Positions 62,705-64,000 of a DNA stretch of 64,000 nucleotides are shown here, piece by piece (position 1 is the stretch's first letter; each line of letters opens with the position of its first letter). The stretch is taken from positions 124,001-188,000 of the forward strand of contig CBFIFP010000002.1 of NCBI GenBank assembly GCA_965661945.1, in the 5' to 3' direction. Position numbers and translations under genes: made by a program. This stretch comes from JAJRPT01 sp965661945. Its GTDB lineage: Bacteria > Bacteroidota > Ignavibacteria > Kapaibacteriales > UBA2268. Under the pieces are notes generated by a model. It was not told where the DNA came from. It ran no database searches and saw only the letters and a list, made by a program, of their open reading frames with translations.

Positions 62705-63387
62705 TGAATGCATTAGCTGAAACTCATGAGCAAGACCACGAACATCATGACCACGCTGGTCATGGTCACGGTGATAATTCTAAGTTATATATTCACATAT
62801 TTAGAGATGATCTTGGCTCAAAAGCTGGTATGTGGTTATTCCTATTTACCGAGATATTGTTATTTGGTGGTTTATTTTTCTTATATTTTGGCTATAGGGT
62901 AGCAGACCCTGGTGCATTTCACGATGCAGCTTTAGAATTAAATGTTATGCTAGGTGCAGTTAATACAATTATATTGTTAACATCAAGCTTAACAATGGTG
63001 CTAGCAATAGTTGCTATACAAAGAGATTCTGTAAAATTGTCTTTATTTTATTTAGCTGTTACAATTGCATGTGCGTTCGGATTTTTAATTAATAAGTATT
63101 TCGAATGGTCAGCTAAGATACATCATGGTATTTATCCTGGTTCGGAAGAATTGCAAGCTAGAGCCACAGGCGAAATTAGCTTTTTTGGATTATACTATTT
63201 AATGACAGGACTTCATACGTTCCACGTGATTGTTGGAGCAATTATTTTAGCTGTTTGTATGGTATTTATTGTTAAAAAACACATTACTAAAGATAAATAT
63301 ATCATTTTAGAAAACTCTGGGCTTTATTGGCACTTAGTTGATTTAATTTGGATATTTCTATTTCCATTATTTTATTTATTACATTAA
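62704..63387 (+). CDS. coxC: Cytochrome c oxidase subunit III
   Basis: 227 residues with five membrane helices (MWLFLFTEILLFGGLFFLYF, LTMVLAIVAI, the TGLHTFHVIVGAIIL motif and WHLVDLIWIFLFPLFYL). The N-terminal ~25 residues are strikingly His-rich (HEHHDHAGHGHG), a possible metal-binding tail. Start is GTG 62704, overlapping the coxA stop by one base and preceded by AGGAGA. Confidence 0.93.
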   Translation: MNALAETHEQDHEHHDHAGHGHGDNSKLYIHIFRDDLGSKAGMWLFLFTEILLFGGLFFLYFGYRVADPGAFHDAALELNVMLGAVNTIILLTSSLTMVLAIVAIQRDSVKLSLFYLAVTIACAFGFLINKYFEWSAKIHHGIYPGSEELQARATGEISFFGLYYLMTGLHTFHVIVGAIILAVCMVFIVKKHITKDKYIILENSGLYWHLVDLIWIFLFPLFYLLH

Positions 63388-63405
63388 TTTTAAAGGAAAC
63401 GATTA

Positions 63406-63717
63406 ATGTCTGCTTACGGAGATACTCACGAAATTGAAGAACATGAAGAACATCATGGTTACGGTTTTTTTACTGCTATATGGATTGGTCTCATAGCTTT
63501 AACAGCTTTAACTGTTGCAGTAGCTGGTGTTGATATGGGTGTATATACTGTTCCTATTGCACTTTTAATTGCTTGCATAAAATCAATGTTAGTTTTAAAC
63601 TATTTTATGCATATCAAATTTGATAATCCATTAGTCAAATGGTTTGTTATTGCATGTGGAGTAATATTCTTTACAGTAATAATATTCTTAGGGCTTGACG
63701 TATTTATAGGAGATTAA
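63406..63717 (+). CDS. coxD: Cytochrome c oxidase subunit IV (prokaryotic type)
   Basis: 103 residues with three membrane helices and the conserved phrase ACIKSMLVLNYFMHIKFD of the small bacterial subunit IV (COX4 prokaryotic). The N-terminus is acidic and His-rich (HEIEEHEEHHGYG). It lies between subunits III and II. Confidence 0.88.
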   Translation: MSAYGDTHEIEEHEEHHGYGFFTAIWIGLIALTALTVAVAGVDMGVYTVPIALLIACIKSMLVLNYFMHIKFDNPLVKWFVIACGVIFFTVIIFLGLDVFIGD

Positions 63718-63718
63718 A

Positions 63719-64000
63719 ATGTTTAACAATGCTTCAGAATATGCTAACACAGTAGACTTTTCAATGGCATATATATTAGGTATATCAGTTATTATGTTAA
63801 TTGGTGTTACAGTTGTAATGTTATATTTTGTATTTAAGTACAATCACAAAAAGAATAAAAAACCAATTCAAACACATGGTTCTGCTACTTTAGAAACAGT
63901 TTGGATTGTAGCTCCAACTATTATAGTACTTTCTATGTTTTATGTTGGATATGCTGATTTTGATGACAATAATCAACTAATTAAAAAAAGTGATAATGTA
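63719..64000 (+). CDS. coxB: Cytochrome c oxidase subunit II, 3' partial
   Basis: 94 codons are visible before the window ends. Two membrane hairpin helices (AYILGISVIMLIGVTVVMLYF; LETVWIVAPTIIVLSMFYVG) with the subunit II phrase ATLETVWIVAPT between them. TAGGAGA lies before the ATG, two bases after the coxD stop. The CuA domain, and any C-terminal cytochrome c that would make it caa3, lie beyond the window. In most oxidase operons this gene precedes coxA; here it is last of the four. Confidence 0.9.
   Translation, partial: MFNNASEYANTVDFSMAYILGISVIMLIGVTVVMLYFVFKYNHKKNKKPIQTHGSATLETVWIVAPTIIVLSMFYVGYADFDDNNQLIKKSDNV

Overview
The window is AT-rich bacterial chromosome. It carries several proteins with C-terminal type IX secretion (T9SS) sorting domains, PorE/OmpA-like envelope lipoproteins, and an alternative complex III (ACIII) operon running into an A2-type caa3/aa3 oxidase. 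It also shows GG(A/G)GG-like ribosome binding sites alongside Bacteroidota-style TAnnTTTG promoter boxes. Together these point to the Bacteroidota/Chlorobiota superphylum, most likely an early-branching Ignavibacteria/Kapabacteria-type lineage. That placement is inference from gene content; no 16S rRNA is present.

Layout. 0-1.8 kb: a partner-switching cassette (5'-truncated GAF-SpoIIE phosphatase, STAS anti-anti-sigma, HATPase anti-sigma). 1.9-5.7 kb: coiled-coil protein, ZapA, a structured RNA that fits 6S RNA, and ribonuclease Y. 5.7-7.9 kb: a membrane glycosyltransferase and a membrane-anchored TPR protein. 7.9-23.8 kb: a run of five exported proteins, four with a T9SS-type C-terminus that is clear or reduced. 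The first has about 2,734 residues and combines GGAIY beta-helix repeats, a complete seven-repeat Ycf48-like propeller, cadherin-like domains and a sorting domain. 23.8-27.2 kb: a polyisoprenyl-type GT2, an outer-membrane barrel and the HddA/HddC pair for GDP-heptose. 27.3-29.6 kb (minus strand): sucC and a frameshifted putAbiC-type abortive-infection gene. 29.7-33.7 kb: a 57-aa DUF5522 protein, a YqaA/DedA-like protein, two glycosyltransferases, a Nudix hydrolase, tRNA-Glu and a GNAT acetyltransferase. 33.9-40.1 kb: an Ig-domain T9SS cargo, OxyR, an orphan MotA/ExbB-like channel protein, two unknowns, a PilM-like protein and RsmD. 40.1-42.8 kb (minus strand): DUF3293, OsmC and a PD40-OmpA lipoprotein. 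43-51.5 kb: an accessory stretch with two palindromic repeats, a possible broken lipoprotein gene, a Cys-rich exported protein, two large envelope proteins and a small sorting-domain protein. 51.8-64 kb: the respiratory operon actA, a 58-aa Tat-type small gene, actB, actC, fused actD-actE, actF, an unknown membrane protein, SCO, then oxidase subunits I, III, IV and II (II cut by the window end).

How it fits together. The respiratory operon encodes a full quinol-to-oxygen chain in which ACIII can hand electrons directly to the oxidase. The T9SS cargos, PorE-like lipoproteins, glycosyltransferases and heptose-nucleotide genes fit a cell surface built of secreted, probably glycan-anchored proteins. 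The points most worth a second look are the small Tat gene inside the ACIII operon, the haem-less membrane protein after actF, the putAbiC frameshift that falls exactly on an A_AAU_UUU slippery heptamer, the propeller inserted in the giant beta-helix protein, and the composition break in the sorting domain at 46.2-46.5 kb beside a palindromic repeat.
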